A stretch of 6,178 bases of DNA, from positions 1-6,178 of the forward strand of contig JALSNA010000515.1 in the NCBI GenBank assembly GCA_026987255.1, given 5' to 3'. A program made the translations under genes and the position numbers. Source of the DNA: Hyphomicrobiales bacterium. Lineage in GTDB: Bacteria > Pseudomonadota > Alphaproteobacteria > Rhizobiales > Aestuariivirgaceae. The notes beneath the pieces are model-generated. The model searched no databases and was not told the DNA's origin. It worked only from the letters and a program-made list of their open reading frames with translations. Of this stretch, positions 5,548 through 6,178 are shown piece by piece; positions within the stretch are counted from its first letter, which is position 1; every line of letters begins with the position of its first letter.

Positions 5548-5919
5548 ATGCCGCAAGCCAAAGCCATGCAGACGCGCCCGCATGCGGCGCTGGGCGATGT
5601 CGTCGATCTTGGTCATCTGGGCCATTATACCATGGGGGATGTCAAGCTGGAGCGCGAGCTTCTGAGGATGTTCGCCGGGCAGGCGGAGGAGCTGCGCGCC
5701 CGGCTGAGGGCGGCGGATGATGACGCGGAATGGAAACTGGCCAGCCACACGCTGAAAGGCGCGGCCATGGCGGTGGGGGCCTTTGCCATTGCCCAGGCGG
5801 CGAAAGAGCTGGAGGAGGCGGGCCGGAGCGCGCCCGAAGAGCTTATGTCCGCACTGGATGGCCATCTGGAGGAGTTCCGCGCCGCTTTCGCCCATTGGGA
5901 GCGGCAAAGCGCGGCCTGA
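5548..5919 (+). CDS. Stand-alone HPt (histidine phosphotransfer) protein, 123 aa
   Basis: HPt proteins are four-helix bundles that carry a phosphoryl group on a histidine between the receiver domain of a hybrid kinase and a response regulator. The signature is seen at 61-78: EWKLASHTLKGAA followed by MAVGA, with His67 as the phospho-acceptor, Lys70 and Gly71 at the usual +3 and +4 positions, and small residues after. Flanking helices are evident (about 32-57, 60-73, 76-92 and 96-118). The segment VVDLGHLGHYTMGDVKLERE (18-37) resembles the opening of other HPt domains. At 123 residues it is essentially one HPt domain with a short N-terminal tail, with no kinase, receiver or output domain. It is cytoplasmic, with no signal peptide or membrane helix. 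The partner kinase and regulator are not in this window. It is divergent from the coiled-coil gene and followed by a terminator. The identity as HPt is firm; which phosphorelay it serves is unknown. Confidence 0.9.
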   Translation: MPQAKAMQTRPHAALGDVVDLGHLGHYTMGDVKLERELLRMFAGQAEELRARLRAADDDAEWKLASHTLKGAAMAVGAFAIAQAAKELEEAGRSAPEELMSALDGHLEEFRAAFAHWERQSAA

Positions 5920-5994
5920 AGCGGGCGCGCCGAAAGGGACTTTTCGCTGGCATTGGTGAATTTTGGCAAAATCCCGCCGGGACGCGGGTCTGTC

Positions 5995-6178
5995 TTTTTG
6001 CACGGAAGTGCGTCGCACCGGCCCGCTCCCCCTCCCGGCCGCCCAGATGATGGGTGAGGCGTCCGTGAGGGGGATCGGGCCTCTTTTTTGCGCTGAGGCG
6101 CGTCGCACCGGCCCGCTCCCCCTCCCGGCCACCCAGATTGTAGGTGAGGCGTCCGTGAGGGGGATCGGGCCTCTTCGG
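5995..6178. repeat. Two tandem copies of a 90-bp palindromic repeat
   Basis: Copy 1 (about 5995-6084) and copy 2 (about 6085-6174) are offset by exactly 90 bp. The 30 bases from 6011 and from 6101 are identical, and so are the 25 bases from 6061 and from 6151. The differences cluster in the leading 16 bases and in the loop around 6041-6053 versus 6131-6143. Each copy holds the same 15-bp inverted repeat, but only copy 1 is followed by an uninterrupted T6 run; copy 2 reads CTCTTCGG at the window edge. More copies may follow to the right. No gene is apparent from 5920 to 6178. The unit may belong to a dispersed intergenic repeat family. Confidence 0.75.
6020..6089 (+). terminator. Rho-independent-type terminator of the HPt gene, within repeat copy 1
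   Basis: GGCCCGCTCCCCCTC (6020-6034) pairs with GAGGGGGATCGGGCC (6067-6081) with one mismatch, and TCTTTTTT (6082-6089) follows directly. The 32-nt loop contains a smaller stem (CCCA 6042-6045 with TGGG 6051-6054). It begins about 100 nt after the HPt stop. The long loop is unusual for an intrinsic terminator, but the stem and U tract fit. Confidence 0.6.

Noticed and set aside
5515..6132. A 205-codon minus-strand open frame across the HPt gene and the 90-bp repeats
   Set aside because: Its N-terminal part is just the translated 90-bp repeat (GRGSGPVRR appears twice) and the rest is antisense to the HPt motif on the plus strand.

Overview
The window looks like chromosomal DNA of a GC-rich alphaproteobacterium. 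This rests on strong G/C preference at third codon positions, a very large two-helix membrane-anchored coiled-coil protein resembling the alphaproteobacterial polarity/growth-pole proteins (TipN, GPR/RgsE), a stand-alone HPt phosphotransfer protein of a type I associate with this class, and GANTC sites (the CcrM methylation motif), one of them in the main divergent spacer. The genus cannot be told from the sequence.

Layout, left to right. (1) 1-507, minus strand: the N-terminal 169 codons of an enolase-superfamily dipeptide epimerase (YcjG/YkfB/DgcA type), cut by the window edge. (2) 508-872: a 365-bp spacer without a credible gene but full of palindromes. It holds a 12-bp terminator-like stem-loop next to the epimerase start, a smaller hairpin, a ~167-bp MITE-like element with 20-bp terminal inverted repeats that is self-complementary over most of its length, and a 22-bp GC-rich hairpin touching the element. 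(3) 873-5111, minus strand: a 1412-residue protein with two transmembrane helices near its N-terminus and then an almost unbroken array of 11-residue (hendecad) repeats, about 58 copies, with two single 7-residue insertions. A disordered linker and a small C-terminal module follow. (4) 5112-5547: a 436-bp divergent spacer with an AT-rich core, a GANTC site, and a possible short leader ORF and alternative hairpins on the leader side of the large gene. (5) 5548-5919, plus strand: a 123-residue HPt protein with an intact phospho-acceptor histidine. (6) 5920-6178: two copies of a 90-bp direct repeat; the first carries a rho-independent-type terminator for the HPt gene, and the second runs to the window edge.

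The large coiled-coil protein and the HPt protein are divergently transcribed and may share a control region. A polarity scaffold beside a phosphorelay shuttle would suit cell-cycle or pole-linked signalling, but that functional link is inference from position and protein type. The epimerase probably belongs to an unrelated peptidoglycan-peptide or D-glutamate catabolic unit continuing to the left. The most notable feature is the length and regularity of the hendecad array.
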